A stretch of 64,000 nucleotides of DNA from Methanocella paludicola SANAE. Lineage in GTDB: Archaea > Halobacteriota > Methanocellia > Methanocellales > Methanocellaceae. A model generated the notes under the pieces. It saw only the letters and a list, made by a program, of their open reading frames with translations, was not told where the DNA came from and searched no databases. A program made the translations under genes and the position numbers. Shown here piece by piece: positions 16,567 through 25,109 of this stretch. Location of the stretch: positions 1,116,001-1,180,000 of the forward strand of contig NC_013665.1 of the NCBI RefSeq assembly GCF_000011005.1, in the 5' to 3' direction. The first letter of the stretch is position 1. Each line of letters begins with the position of its first letter.

Positions 16567-18024
16567 TTGGGAGCTCTTATAATTAGAGTTCAATCCAAAT
16601 CCACTATAGGAGGATCTTGTACGAAAATAAGCTTTGTGAAATTTTCTGCGATGTTAATTGTATTATTAACTTCCACAGCATCAATTTTGTGTACTGTAAA
16701 TGCACAAACTTTGGATGTCAAAACTAATAATTTAAATACTGATTTACAGTATTCCGAAAATTTCGAGAATATACAATATGGTGAATGCATAGATATGTCT
16801 GGGATCGATCCAGTTGTAAGAGATTTAACAGGTACCTATAAAATATCAGACAATAAAGATGGTACTGTTGATATAATCGTCAGCTTTAAAACTGATGACG
16901 GTAAAATTTTAAAAGAAACTTATAAAAATATACCGGTTATCTGGAAATACCATATGTCTTCGGATGGTCGAAAGATCATTGATACAATTGATATTATGGA
17001 TTGGACACACGCAGTATACGCATGTATAGACATTGCTAATAGTAGCTATGGTCTATTCCATATTGCTATAAATACTGAACACGGCCAATATTCCGCAAGT
17101 GGTTATATTAAAAACCCGCTTTCAATAAAATATAAAACTGCTGAAAATTACGGTACAATAGTGCCCATTTCCCAAGATGGAACGATTGAAGTTACAAAAG
17201 GGAATCCTGTAAAATTTACGACAATTGATGTTGGCAGTGAAAAAGTTTATGCTGTTCCGATAGGAGATTTAAAAGCGCATAATAAAACAATTATTATAAA
17301 AAATAAGACTTACAGCGAATCAACAGGTACAATAAGTCCAATGTCTGTGCCACATCCAACAACATATGGTATTGTTGAAGAGGCTATGCAGGCATATGAA
17401 CTTACGAATCATCATGTACCAACTCAGATTCCAACGTGGTTGATGAATGCTGGTGTTGATTATGCGTTTTATAGAAATCAACCCGATAGAGCTACTGTCA
17501 TATCTGATATTGATTATTATACTAGGCTTAATAGATATGATGACTCTAAATCCAGGATTCTATCTGTCTTCGAAATTTGCTGTCATGGAGCAGACGGTGT
17601 AGGATATACGGAGCCTGACAGGATACTTTGTTATTGGGGAAGCGGGCTATCTGTATTATATCCAAGCGACGTAACCAATATTTTCCAGACACAGCATACC
17701 GATTACATTAACAGTGCGGGCGGATGTATTGCATTTTTCCATGTCTGCGAAGGCCTTTGGGATAATAAAGATGCCAATGGGAACTATTTGAATCCTGATT
17801 CACCCGAGATGGGACATGCATGGGTTGACTATGGAGCATCTGCTTACATGAGTTTTACTGGAGACGTTAATATAGCAATCGATACTTTTGAAAATACACT
17901 CTGGAACTCAATTTGCTCGTCAAATACTGTCGGTACTGCATGGAATGCAGCTTATGCAGCTCAGAACCCCGGATGTTCCGGTGGGATATGGGGTAATTCA
18001 GGAGCGACACTATTTACAATCTAA
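16567..18024 (+). CDS. Secreted protein with caspase/gingipain-like (clan CD) C-terminal domain
   Basis: The protein has a signal peptide (KISFVKFSAMLIVLLTSTAS... ending near Ala-Gln), a beta-rich N-terminal region of about 200 residues, and a C-terminal domain from about residue 270. The latter has clan CD features: a hydrophobic strand then CCHGADG (His340-Gly341), and AFFHVCEG (Cys394), spaced 54 residues, followed by a GASAYMSFTGDV...TLWNS...GTAWNAAYAA tail as in C25/CHAT-type peptidases. Peptidase activity is inferred. Residue numbers count from TTG 16567; a perfect AGGAGGA at 16608 suggests the true start is nearer 16621 (an in-frame ACG) or 16636 (GTG). Very AT-rich relative to neighbours. 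It precedes the membrane sensor gene. Confidence 0.6.
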   Translation: MGALIIRVQSKSTIGGSCTKISFVKFSAMLIVLLTSTASILCTVNAQTLDVKTNNLNTDLQYSENFENIQYGECIDMSGIDPVVRDLTGTYKISDNKDGTVDIIVSFKTDDGKILKETYKNIPVIWKYHMSSDGRKIIDTIDIMDWTHAVYACIDIANSSYGLFHIAINTEHGQYSASGYIKNPLSIKYKTAENYGTIVPISQDGTIEVTKGNPVKFTTIDVGSEKVYAVPIGDLKAHNKTIIIKNKTYSESTGTISPMSVPHPTTYGIVEEAMQAYELTNHHVPTQIPTWLMNAGVDYAFYRNQPDRATVISDIDYYTRLNRYDDSKSRILSVFEICCHGADGVGYTEPDRILCYWGSGLSVLYPSDVTNIFQTQHTDYINSAGGCIAFFHVCEGLWDNKDANGNYLNPDSPEMGHAWVDYGASAYMSFTGDVNIAIDTFENTLWNSICSSNTVGTAWNAAYAAQNPGCSGGIWGNSGATLFTI

Positions 18025-18038
18025 TTATAAAATTAAGT

Positions 18039-18075
18039 GATAAGTTAATTTACTGAAGAAGCGAATTAACTTATC
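18039..18075 (+). terminator. Perfect 12-bp hairpin after the secreted-protein gene
   Basis: Gataagttaatt at 18039-18050 pairs perfectly with aattaacttatc at 18064-18075 across a 13-base loop, 15 bases after the stop codon. It is a likely terminator or mRNA-end stabiliser, making the two island genes separate transcripts. Confidence 0.6.
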
Positions 18076-18128
18076 CTATTATTTAAAATTAGTTAGCCTA
18101 GACAAATAAATCAATATATTTGAATCAT

Positions 18129-18140
18129 ATTACATGTAAT
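18129..18140 (+). promoter_or_regulatory. Palindrome upstream of the sensor-regulator gene
   Basis: Attacatgtaat is a perfect 12-base palindrome lying a few bases before a TATA-like box (aaatataatct, 18146-18156) and about 50 bases before the ATG. It is well placed to be an operator, possibly for the winged-helix protein that the gene encodes. Confidence 0.4.
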
Positions 18141-18190
18141 AGACGAAATATAATCTATATTATTCCTTGATTCTATCCTTAGTGATCTGA

Positions 18191-20422
18191 ATGAAGAAGC
18201 CGATGATATTCGAAGGTATCCTAATAATACTCTTGATATTCCTCGTTTTCATTATGTACTGTATGTTAACGAATGATGATCCAAGTAAGATGAACGGGTG
18301 GGAAATCAATGGTATAGCTCCTGTATCATACATACATCCAGGAGTTAATAAGACGTTATATGCGTTTATGGGATATACCGGAAATTCGATTTACTCTATA
18401 GATGATAATGGAAATATTAATTGGAAAAATACTATTTCAGATAAATGGTGTGTATATAATACGTTTTATCGCCCTTCTACGATGTACCTAAATTATATGG
18501 GCGATTACACCATGCATGGCAAGAAAGTTGTTTGTTGTTCAGAGAATGGAATATTATATCTTTATATCAGGGAAAATAAGACGACTTACTTGAATCATGA
18601 TTATTTAAGTAACGAATATACACCGTTAAAATATAATTGTTCAGAATTAGGGGAAAGGATCGTAGCTATCTCTTCACATGGTAAAATTTTATGGAATGTA
18701 TCTATTAGTGAAAAATACAATCCATTCGATAACGTCAATATTGAAGCAAAAAATGGCAGAATATATGTTTTCAACGATTATAATGAAACAATACTTAATA
18801 ATAAAGGCGATATTTTATTTAAGATATGCAATATTTCAGATCCTGCATCTATTGATGAAAATGGGAATATATATGTCGTAATGAATAAGGATCCCGAAAT
18901 ATTGCCTGTTTTAAATGGAAGTTTGTATAATTATAAGGAGCCATCAAATATCATCAATGCATATGACAGTAATGGTATTTTGATCTGGCAAACAAAAATT
19001 TCAACGCTTATTTATAGAGAGGAATCTTTACATTCGTTGCCATTACAAACAAATTTGCCTTTGTACCAAAATAATACCTTATATTTACCGGTAAAAGACG
19101 GAGTTGTAGCTTTAGATCGTGATGGTAGCATAAAATGGTCAAAAAATTTTTCCGAAGGATATTTCCGTCTTTTTGACCTCCTGCCTATCGACTCTCAGGA
19201 CAATGTTTATATTAGATATTATGATTTTGACCCAAATCTAAATGATTCTTATATTATGGCTTTGGCGTCTGATGGGTCTATTATTAGTGAGACTATTATT
19301 AACTCCGATGATTACTATCAAGGACGTGCATGTGCTAATAATGGTACCCTATATTCAATAAAATCCATGTCTGCCGGTGACGCTCTAAATATTGAAGACT
19401 TGCCTATTTATTGTGTCACAGCCTATGATATGATAAATGGTGCCTCTCTATGGGAGTACTATATTCATCCCGATGGTCAATTTATTACTACAATTAATAA
19501 AAGTAACATACACGAATTCATGAGCCCGATGCCAGCCGATTTTATATTAAATACTATGGTGGACCCACATAATCGAAATTATACTTATTATCCTCAGAGC
19601 GATGGCTATTCTTATATTTTACACAATAATAATGTAACGTACTTTGGGTATTACATAACGAGATTTGAATGGCCAGCCCTTCTGGATAAAACAAATTGCA
19701 CTTATTCAGGGGGGATTTATGCTTTTGATAATAATGGTAATCTTTTATGGAAAAAGCCTGCCGCGTACTTCGTTACATCCATGATCGGAGATGACAAAAT
19801 CTTATATTACGGTAGCAATAATGGAATGTTATATAAGGAACAGATAGATCAAACAATTGGTGGCATCGCCGCAGCCGCCACAATCTATATATTATTCCGT
19901 TTTTTCCTTATAGGAATTTTTTCCAGAGCTAAGGATCGTCTTGATAATAACGAGAACAGGAATACAATATTGAGATACATTACAACTCATCCGGGTTTGA
20001 CGTTATATGAATTAGCACGTAATCTCGATATGAACGTAGGTACAGCGAGATACCATTTGTTTATATTAAGCGTTAATCACCGTATTCTTTCATTTATAGC
20101 TACCGGAAAATATTCACGGTATTTCATTAATTCCAGCCAATATAGCAAAGAAGAACAATATATAATATCTTTAATGAGGCGTGATACTGCCAGAGAATTA
20201 TCAAACTTACTCCTTAAAAAACCCGGGCTATCCAATATCGAATTATCAAAAGAACTTGATATGCAAAAAAGCACAATAAGTGCGTGTGTGAATGAACTTT
20301 TAGATCGAGGTATTGTAATAAAAAGTCCTTCACTACATGGAAAGGTGACTTATTTAATAAACCAAGACTATAAGGATTATATCGTTTCTGCCATTGAGCT
20401 CATAAAAAGTGAGCCAAAATAA
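18191..20422 (+). CDS. Membrane one-component regulator: extracellular PQQ-like propeller plus two winged helices
   Basis: A 743-residue protein. Residues 6-28 are a signal-anchor helix. Residues 35-550 contain at least six PQQ/YWTD-like blade motifs of the form DxNGxxxW (SIDDNGNINWK, SHGKILWN, DSNGILIWQ, DRDGSIKWS, INGASLWE, DNNGNLLWKK), predicted outside the cell. Residues 555-577 are a second membrane helix. Residues 590-650 and 655-735 are two winged-helix domains inside the cell, with the first showing TLYELARNLDMNVGTARYHL and the second NIELSKELDMQKSTISACVNELLDRG. It would sense an external ligand and bind DNA directly. AGTGATC precedes the ATG. Ligand and targets are unknown; the adjacent secreted protein is the obvious candidate partner. 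Confidence 0.8.
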   Translation: MKKPMIFEGILIILLIFLVFIMYCMLTNDDPSKMNGWEINGIAPVSYIHPGVNKTLYAFMGYTGNSIYSIDDNGNINWKNTISDKWCVYNTFYRPSTMYLNYMGDYTMHGKKVVCCSENGILYLYIRENKTTYLNHDYLSNEYTPLKYNCSELGERIVAISSHGKILWNVSISEKYNPFDNVNIEAKNGRIYVFNDYNETILNNKGDILFKICNISDPASIDENGNIYVVMNKDPEILPVLNGSLYNYKEPSNIINAYDSNGILIWQTKISTLIYREESLHSLPLQTNLPLYQNNTLYLPVKDGVVALDRDGSIKWSKNFSEGYFRLFDLLPIDSQDNVYIRYYDFDPNLNDSYIMALASDGSIISETIINSDDYYQGRACANNGTLYSIKSMSAGDALNIEDLPIYCVTAYDMINGASLWEYYIHPDGQFITTINKSNIHEFMSPMPADFILNTMVDPHNRNYTYYPQSDGYSYILHNNNVTYFGYYITRFEWPALLDKTNCTYSGGIYAFDNNGNLLWKKPAAYFVTSMIGDDKILYYGSNNGMLYKEQIDQTIGGIAAAATIYILFRFFLIGIFSRAKDRLDNNENRNTILRYITTHPGLTLYELARNLDMNVGTARYHLFILSVNHRILSFIATGKYSRYFINSSQYSKEEQYIISLMRRDTARELSNLLLKKPGLSNIELSKELDMQKSTISACVNELLDRGIVIKSPSLHGKVTYLINQDYKDYIVSAIELIKSEPK

Positions 20423-20534
20423 TTGGATTCTAATTTTGATATATTATTAATCTCATGATTTGGTATGTGCTAATTATACAGTCAAATTCATATATGGACT
20501 TGGCACCATATATTTGGTATAAATTACAACATTA

Positions 20535-20680
20535 GCCTTAATTGCGAGGACCGGCACAGGCCCGGAAGGGAGCATGCTTACCGTGAACAACTAACGCTTG
20601 TGGGGTCGCAGGCTGGAGGGAAGGGGTAAGATAACTTTCATATTGCTCGGCGTCGACTGATGGCGTGCTCGCTACTTTAA
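20535..20680 (+). pseudogene. Truncated 3' copy of SRP RNA gene (right direct repeat)
   Basis: It repeats 13697-13842 at 143 of 146 positions, including the helix 8 core, but lacks the 5' domain and therefore cannot fold as SRP RNA. It marks the right edge of the island. The T-rich sequence that follows may be the original SRP RNA terminator. Confidence 0.88.
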
Positions 20681-20763
20681 TTATAAGTAATGGTACTTTT
20701 CTGTAATTTTCGTCAATGCGCATTATGGCGGTATAGTCCGATAGTGACCTTAAGTGGTATTAT

Positions 20764-21156
20764 ATGGGTCTTGGGGATGTGATAAAATCGGCGCTGGGCG
20801 GCGCTAATGTGCCCCCGGAGCTCCTGGAGATGGCGAAGAGCGGGAACATCAACCTGCCGCTATCGGGCGAATCGGAGAACATGTTAAGTGACCTGCTCAG
20901 TAAGGGGGTCTTCAGCAGCAAATCCGACTTCCTGACGTTCATCGTAAAACAGTATGTCCTGAACGACGTGGGAAGCATGATGGGCGGGGACAAAACGCCC
21001 CCGGAATCGGCCATTCTCGACATTATCCATAAGACGGGGCTGGACAAGGGGTATCCGGATGGCGATATCAAGAATATGATGGTGCCGCTGCTGATACAGG
21101 CGTTCTTTGCGGTCTATAAGCTGATGAGCAGGATGCCGGCCATGAAGCCCGCCTGA
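20764..21156 (+). CDS. Conserved-looking hypothetical protein
   Basis: A 130-residue protein of unknown family. The N-terminal 50 residues are flexible and Gly/Pro-containing; a helical block (SGESENMLSDLLSKGVFSSKSDFLTFIVKQYVLNDV) resembles a small ribbon-helix-helix or oligomerisation segment. The C-terminal part has a hydrophobic helix (MVPLLIQAFFAVYKLMS) that could be amphipathic or membrane-associated. Base composition returns to the GC-rich host type, so it is the first gene outside the island. It converges on the glyoxalase-like gene four bases away. Confidence 0.6.
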   Translation: MGLGDVIKSALGGANVPPELLEMAKSGNINLPLSGESENMLSDLLSKGVFSSKSDFLTFIVKQYVLNDVGSMMGGDKTPPESAILDIIHKTGLDKGYPDGDIKNMMVPLLIQAFFAVYKLMSRMPAMKPA

Positions 21157-21159
21157 CGC

Positions 21160-21561
21160 CTAATCGCAGTCGCCGGGCTCCAGCTGTATCACGTATCCGT
21201 CGGGGTCCTCTATGTATATGAAATGGCCGGCGCCTCTGGCCGGATTATGGTGGACCCTGATGTTGTTCCTTTTTATATATTCAAGGGCTTTCTCGAAGTT
21301 CTTATCGTCGATGCGGAAGCCGAAGTGCATGTGCGTCAGCCCGCAATCTCCCGGGCTTACCGGCCCGTCGGCCTTGAAGAGGAATATGCTGTCCCGGGCG
21401 CCCGCAGTCCGGACGTGTACGTAACGGTCGGTGCGCTCTACGATGTTCATGTCGAACATATCGGTGTAGAATTTGAGGGACCTGTTCAGGTCGGATACGT
21501 CGATGGCTATATGGCAGAGCCCGCCGGTCTTTACTTTTTCCTGCGTCGTGGTCGCATACAT
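21160..21561 (-). CDS. VOC/glyoxalase-family protein
   Basis: A 133-residue vicinal-oxygen-chelate protein made of two beta-alpha-beta-beta-beta units. Probable metal ligands are visible: His in GGLCHIAIDVSD, His in THMHFGFRID, and Glu in YVIQLEPGD. Relatives include lactoylglutathione lyases, epimerases and dioxygenases; the substrate cannot be assigned. The ending FIYIEDPDGYVIQLEPGD is typical of the family. It converges with the previous gene and lies downstream of the HAD phosphatase on the same strand, 64 bases apart. Confidence 0.9.
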   Translation of the reverse strand: MYATTTQEKVKTGGLCHIAIDVSDLNRSLKFYTDMFDMNIVERTDRYVHVRTAGARDSIFLFKADGPVSPGDCGLTHMHFGFRIDDKNFEKALEYIKRNNIRVHHNPARGAGHFIYIEDPDGYVIQLEPGDCD

Positions 21562-21625
21562 GAAAACTACCCTGTAAATAGTCGCAGCAGCGAGAAAATA
21601 GCCGTTCGTAATAAACCGGGCGGGT

Positions 21626-22255
21626 TTAATTGCTCACGATATCGAGAAGCTTTTCCAGGCTATCGATCTCGTAGTCGGGCGTGGTCCGAATGGGACGCTT
21701 GAAGCGGTTGATATAAATGCTCCGGACGCCGGCGTTCTGCGCGGCCATGATGTCGGAGAGCGTATCGCCCACGTAGGCGACTTCTTCGGGCTTGAGCTTC
21801 ATGTCGACGACACAATAGATTATGGGCAGCGGAGAAGGCTTGTATCCCGTGTCCTCGGTACAGGCGATTATGGGATTAAAGTACTGCCGCATGCCGACCA
21901 TTTTCAGGAGCATGTCGGTATGGTCGTACGACGTGTGGGTTACGATGCCCTTCGGCACGTCCAGCCCCTTGAGTATGGCCGCATCCTCGTGGAGGTACGT
22001 GCTACGCAGCTTCTCGTCGATGTTCTCATACCTGTTAAAGACGGTCCAGAACTTATCGGGATCGCAGCCCCAGCGCTTGATCACGTTATCCCGGGACTCC
22101 GAGTCAATGGCGTACCAGAGCTCTCTAGCATGGCATAAATTAAAATCATAGCCCAGGTCACGGCCGACGCGATGGAGCATAAGCTCCATGTAATCGTCGT
22201 CGTTGTCAATGATCGTGCCGTCCAGGTCGAAAATGAGCCCTTTGATGCGTTCCAT
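21626..22255 (-). CDS. HAD-superfamily hydrolase
   Basis: The protein (209 residues from ATG 22255) carries motif I GLIFDLDGTIIDND (nucleophile Asp and general acid Asp), motif II in KGIVTHTSYD (Thr), a Lys in TGYKPSPLP and motif IV VAYVGDTLSDIMAAQNAG. The cap lies between motifs I and II, so it is a phosphoglycolate-phosphatase-type enzyme; substrate unknown. An upstream in-frame start would add 19 residues that look unrelated to the fold, so ATG 22255 is preferred. It diverges from the CPBP protease gene. Confidence 0.9.
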   Translation of the reverse strand: MERIKGLIFDLDGTIIDNDDDYMELMLHRVGRDLGYDFNLCHARELWYAIDSESRDNVIKRWGCDPDKFWTVFNRYENIDEKLRSTYLHEDAAILKGLDVPKGIVTHTSYDHTDMLLKMVGMRQYFNPIIACTEDTGYKPSPLPIIYCVVDMKLKPEEVAYVGDTLSDIMAAQNAGVRSIYINRFKRPIRTTPDYEIDSLEKLLDIVSN

Positions 22256-22354
22256 AGGCTTTAACGATAGAATAAGCACGACCCGCTTCAAAATACTTTG
22301 CGGTTCGTACAATATAGTAAAGCTTTTACCGGTTCATAGCGATGATATGGGCAT

Positions 22355-23272
22355 ATGAGCGGCTACAGGAAGGGCACGCGTAAAGAGAAGGTGCCGAGGA
22401 TACGGGAGTTCGAGGTCGGCGGTTTTAAAGTGCCTCCTGCTTTGCTTATCTCGTCTCTGCTTGCGGCTTTGTACGTGCTGTTCCTGCTGGGCGGCCAGCT
22501 AGAAAAGGGCCAGGACGCCATTATCCTTTCTGCCTTTTCGGTGCTCTCGTTTGCCGTTTTTGCCTACCTCTCCCGCTCGGGTAGCGTTGTGGGCCTGCGG
22601 AACTTTATCCATCTGATCGACGCTTTCCTGGCGTTGTCGTTGCTTACGTTTATCGTGGATGCGGCGTCTTATTTCGGCGTCCTTCCCGCCATGAGCGGCC
22701 TCATGCAGCCGTTAACGATGAGCTTTATATTTGCCGTTTTAAGCGCGCTGCTGATATGGCTGGTACTGTACTTTGAAAAGGGCGACCTTGATGACGACTT
22801 TATCCGGGATAGCAGCCGCTCAAGCATGCTCTACGGTGCCGCCGCCTTTGTTCTTTGTATCGTGCTGGGCCTCGGCGTCCTGTACTTCGCCTTCGGCGGT
22901 TCAGCCATGAGCTTTAACAGTCTCGGGTATCTGGCCTGGATGACGATCATTTTTAGCCTTCTCCTCGGCATTAGCGAGGAGGCGTGGTTCCGAGGCCTTA
23001 TATTATCGAGGATGGAGCCGCTGGCGGGCGAGAAGCGGGCCAACATCCTGCAGGCGCTTATCTTTGGCGTGTTCGAGGCTTTCGCGGTCTATGCCATCAG
23101 CCCGCAGCTCATCTATTTGCCCGTCATATTCGTCGCGGGTTCCCTCCTGGGCTATTATTTCGGGCGGCTGACGCTTAAAGAAGAAAGTATCGTCCCGGCG
23201 GCGCTTTATCATGCCGGATTCTACGTGCTCATCGGGCTGCCGCTGTTCGCCGGCATCGCTAAATATCTATAA
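22355..23272 (+). CDS. CPBP-family intramembrane glutamic protease
   Basis: A 305-residue protein with about eight membrane segments. The Abi/CPBP motif 1 EEAWFRG (about residues 208-214, Glu-Glu-x-x-x-Arg) lies in the fifth or sixth helix, motif 2 is present as FGVFEAFA and motif 3 contains His in LYHAGFY (about 284). Family members are CAAX-prenyl or other intramembrane proteases. A basic N-terminus of about 25 residues precedes the first helix. Substrate unknown; it is monocistronic, and a family B palindrome follows. Confidence 0.9.
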   Translation: MSGYRKGTRKEKVPRIREFEVGGFKVPPALLISSLLAALYVLFLLGGQLEKGQDAIILSAFSVLSFAVFAYLSRSGSVVGLRNFIHLIDAFLALSLLTFIVDAASYFGVLPAMSGLMQPLTMSFIFAVLSALLIWLVLYFEKGDLDDDFIRDSSRSSMLYGAAAFVLCIVLGLGVLYFAFGGSAMSFNSLGYLAWMTIIFSLLLGISEEAWFRGLILSRMEPLAGEKRANILQALIFGVFEAFAVYAISPQLIYLPVIFVAGSLLGYYFGRLTLKEESIVPAALYHAGFYVLIGLPLFAGIAKYL

Positions 23273-23538
23273 TATTCCCTGTGGTGTTGATTAGTTCGGT
23301 CGGTATCACGAACCTCTCCAAAGGAATTAAAACACTAATTTTTCTTTTTAGATTTTTCTCACTAAGCCTCTAAGCCTCGAACTCACCGTCAACGCACGAG
23401 CTCTCAAATACACAGGGCAGTGCTCGAATTCTCGAAGGCTCTAACCCGAAACGAAGGCTCTAAATCTCTAATTCACGTTTGAAACGCTAAACAGTGGAGC
23501 ACGAACACTCTAAAAGCCCGGTCGATCCCCCGCATTTT

Positions 23539-24822
23539 GGCAGTGTCCCGTATTTTCTGTAATTTTGGTTTTAGCCCTTGTATTCGTTATTCTAGTCATT
23601 GCGTTCCAGGTCTATATGTTTTTTGTCTACTGCATATTCCTCGTTCACGTCCATCAGGATGTTTACGATGACTCGTAACGCGGATTGGTTGCTTGGAAAT
23701 GCTCCGATGGGCCTGGTTCTTCGTTTTATGAGACTGTTCACGTTCTCCAGGGTGTTGGTCGTTCGTAGTTTTATCCATTGGTGTGGGGGAAATGCCAGGT
23801 AGTTATAGAGGCAAGGCAGGTTTTTATCGATCAGGCTGCTGGCCTTGTCAAAACCACGGGCTTCGAGATCTTCGGCCAGGTTGGCCAAAAGGTTAGGAGA
23901 TTCCATGTGATCTTTCAGTAATTGGTTGATCTCGCCTCTCTGTTTCGCTGGTACGGTCTTTATCACGCTTCTTCTGAAGTGTACGTGACACAACTGCCAG
24001 CTGGCACCCAGAAAACACTGCTCAACAGCCTTTTTAATCCCCTTATGCCCGTCGCTGATAACCATTTTTATGCCTGTGAGCCCCCGTTTCTTGAGATCAT
24101 CAAAGAACACGGTCCACCAGTCCTCATCCTCCCGGTCCATGATCCTCGAGTCAAGTATCTCCTTGTACCCATCCTGATTGACGCCCATGGCGATGAACAC
24201 GGGCTTCGAGACGTACATCCCATTATCTCTCACCTTGATGTAGGTGGCATCAACGAACAAGTACGGAGTACCTCCAAGAGGCCTCGCGAGGAAATGTCTC
24301 ACATCATCATCCAATTCCTCACTTATTCTGCTTACACTGCTTTTACTCACCTCAACACCAAGAGTCTGTAATACCTTCCTCATTTTCCGCGTGCTGACGC
24401 CCTGAAGATAGGATTCGCTAATGACATTCACCACCGCCTTTTCAGCCCTGCTGTACCGGTCGAACAGACAGGTCTCAAAAGGCACCTCACGAAGCTGAGG
24501 CTTCTCCAACTCCACCTTACCATAACGAGTCACCAATCCACGAGACTTATACCCATTACGACGAGCCCTCCTTCCCTCCGCCCGCTCATAATGCATAGCC
24601 CCGGCCTGCTCACACGCCTCTTCCTCAAGAATACTATTAAGAAGATCCCTGATAAGATTCTTCATAGCATCCGAGTCTGCCCTAATATATTTCAACGCGT
24701 ACTTCGTATCACTGTATGGCCTTGTATTCCTCATATTTTGTTCTCCAAACAATAAATTGAGAATACAGGGCTAAAAATATTAACCAAATAAAAACAAATT
24801 ACAGCAAAATAGGGACAGAGCC
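23539..24822 (-). mobile_element. IS256-family insertion sequence
   Basis: The ends are inverted repeats (ggcagtgtcccgtatttt, and ggctctgtccctatttt read inward from the right), each followed by a ctgtaattt block. An exact 8-base target duplication, cgcatttt, is at 23531-23538 and 24823-24830. The 1284-base length is typical. It lies near the tip of a long palindrome. The transposase looks intact, so it may still be mobile. Confidence 0.9.
23592..24752 (-). CDS. IS256-family transposase
   Basis: The 386-residue DDE transposase shows RRNGYKSRGLVTRYGKVELEKPQLRE, LFVDATYIKVRDNG (Asp 1), VISDGHKGIKKAVE (Asp 2), WQLCHVHFRR (the family C-x2-H) and RTTNTLENVNSLIKRR (Glu). Length and motif spacing are complete. 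It fills the insertion sequence on the minus strand with only short margins. Confidence 0.95.
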   Translation of the reverse strand: MFGEQNMRNTRPYSDTKYALKYIRADSDAMKNLIRDLLNSILEEEACEQAGAMHYERAEGRRARRNGYKSRGLVTRYGKVELEKPQLREVPFETCLFDRYSRAEKAVVNVISESYLQGVSTRKMRKVLQTLGVEVSKSSVSRISEELDDDVRHFLARPLGGTPYLFVDATYIKVRDNGMYVSKPVFIAMGVNQDGYKEILDSRIMDREDEDWWTVFFDDLKKRGLTGIKMVISDGHKGIKKAVEQCFLGASWQLCHVHFRRSVIKTVPAKQRGEINQLLKDHMESPNLLANLAEDLEARGFDKASSLIDKNLPCLYNYLAFPPHQWIKLRTTNTLENVNSLIKRRTRPIGAFPSNQSALRVIVNILMDVNEEYAVDKKHIDLERND

Positions 24823-25109
24823 CGCATTTTTGGGTGTTTAGGGTCGTTGGCGTTTTAGCCGAGCCTTAGAGAGTTAGTGCAGGCTTGTTTAGCGTTTCGA
24901 ACGTGTATTCGCGTTTTAGAGCCTTCTTTTCGGGTTTGAGGCTTCGGGCGTTCGTGCAATGCCCAGAGTATTAGGGAGTTCGGGCATTGACGGTGAGTTC
25001 GAGGCTTAGAGGCTTCGTGAGTAAAATTATAAAAGAAAAATTAGTGGTTTAATTCCTTTGGAGAGGTTCGTGATACCAACCGAACTAATTTGCTTAAAAT
25101 TACGGATTC

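Larger units (their letters stand above)
13843..20680 (+). mobile_element. AT-rich genomic island inserted at the SRP RNA gene
   Basis: The segment between the two SRP RNA repeats contains a nested pair of insertion sequences and two strikingly AT-rich genes, unlike the GC-rich chromosome on both sides. The layout (complete RNA gene at one edge, 3' fragment at the other) is what integrative elements leave when they enter the 3' half of an RNA gene and restore it. No integrase gene is visible; it may have been lost, or the duplication may have another cause. The two AT-rich genes are probably the cargo. Confidence 0.7.
23291..25088. repeat. Long palindromic element, family B, split by an IS
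   Basis: The ends (ttagttcggtcggtatcac and its complement at 25070-25088) are inverted, and the pairing continues inward for about 250 bases on each side (for example gcagtgctcgaattctcg against its partner near 24958). The non-coding stretches 23273-23538 and 24823-25109 are these two arms. Without the insertion the element would be about 510 bases. A related copy is at 62932-63535. Confidence 0.8.
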
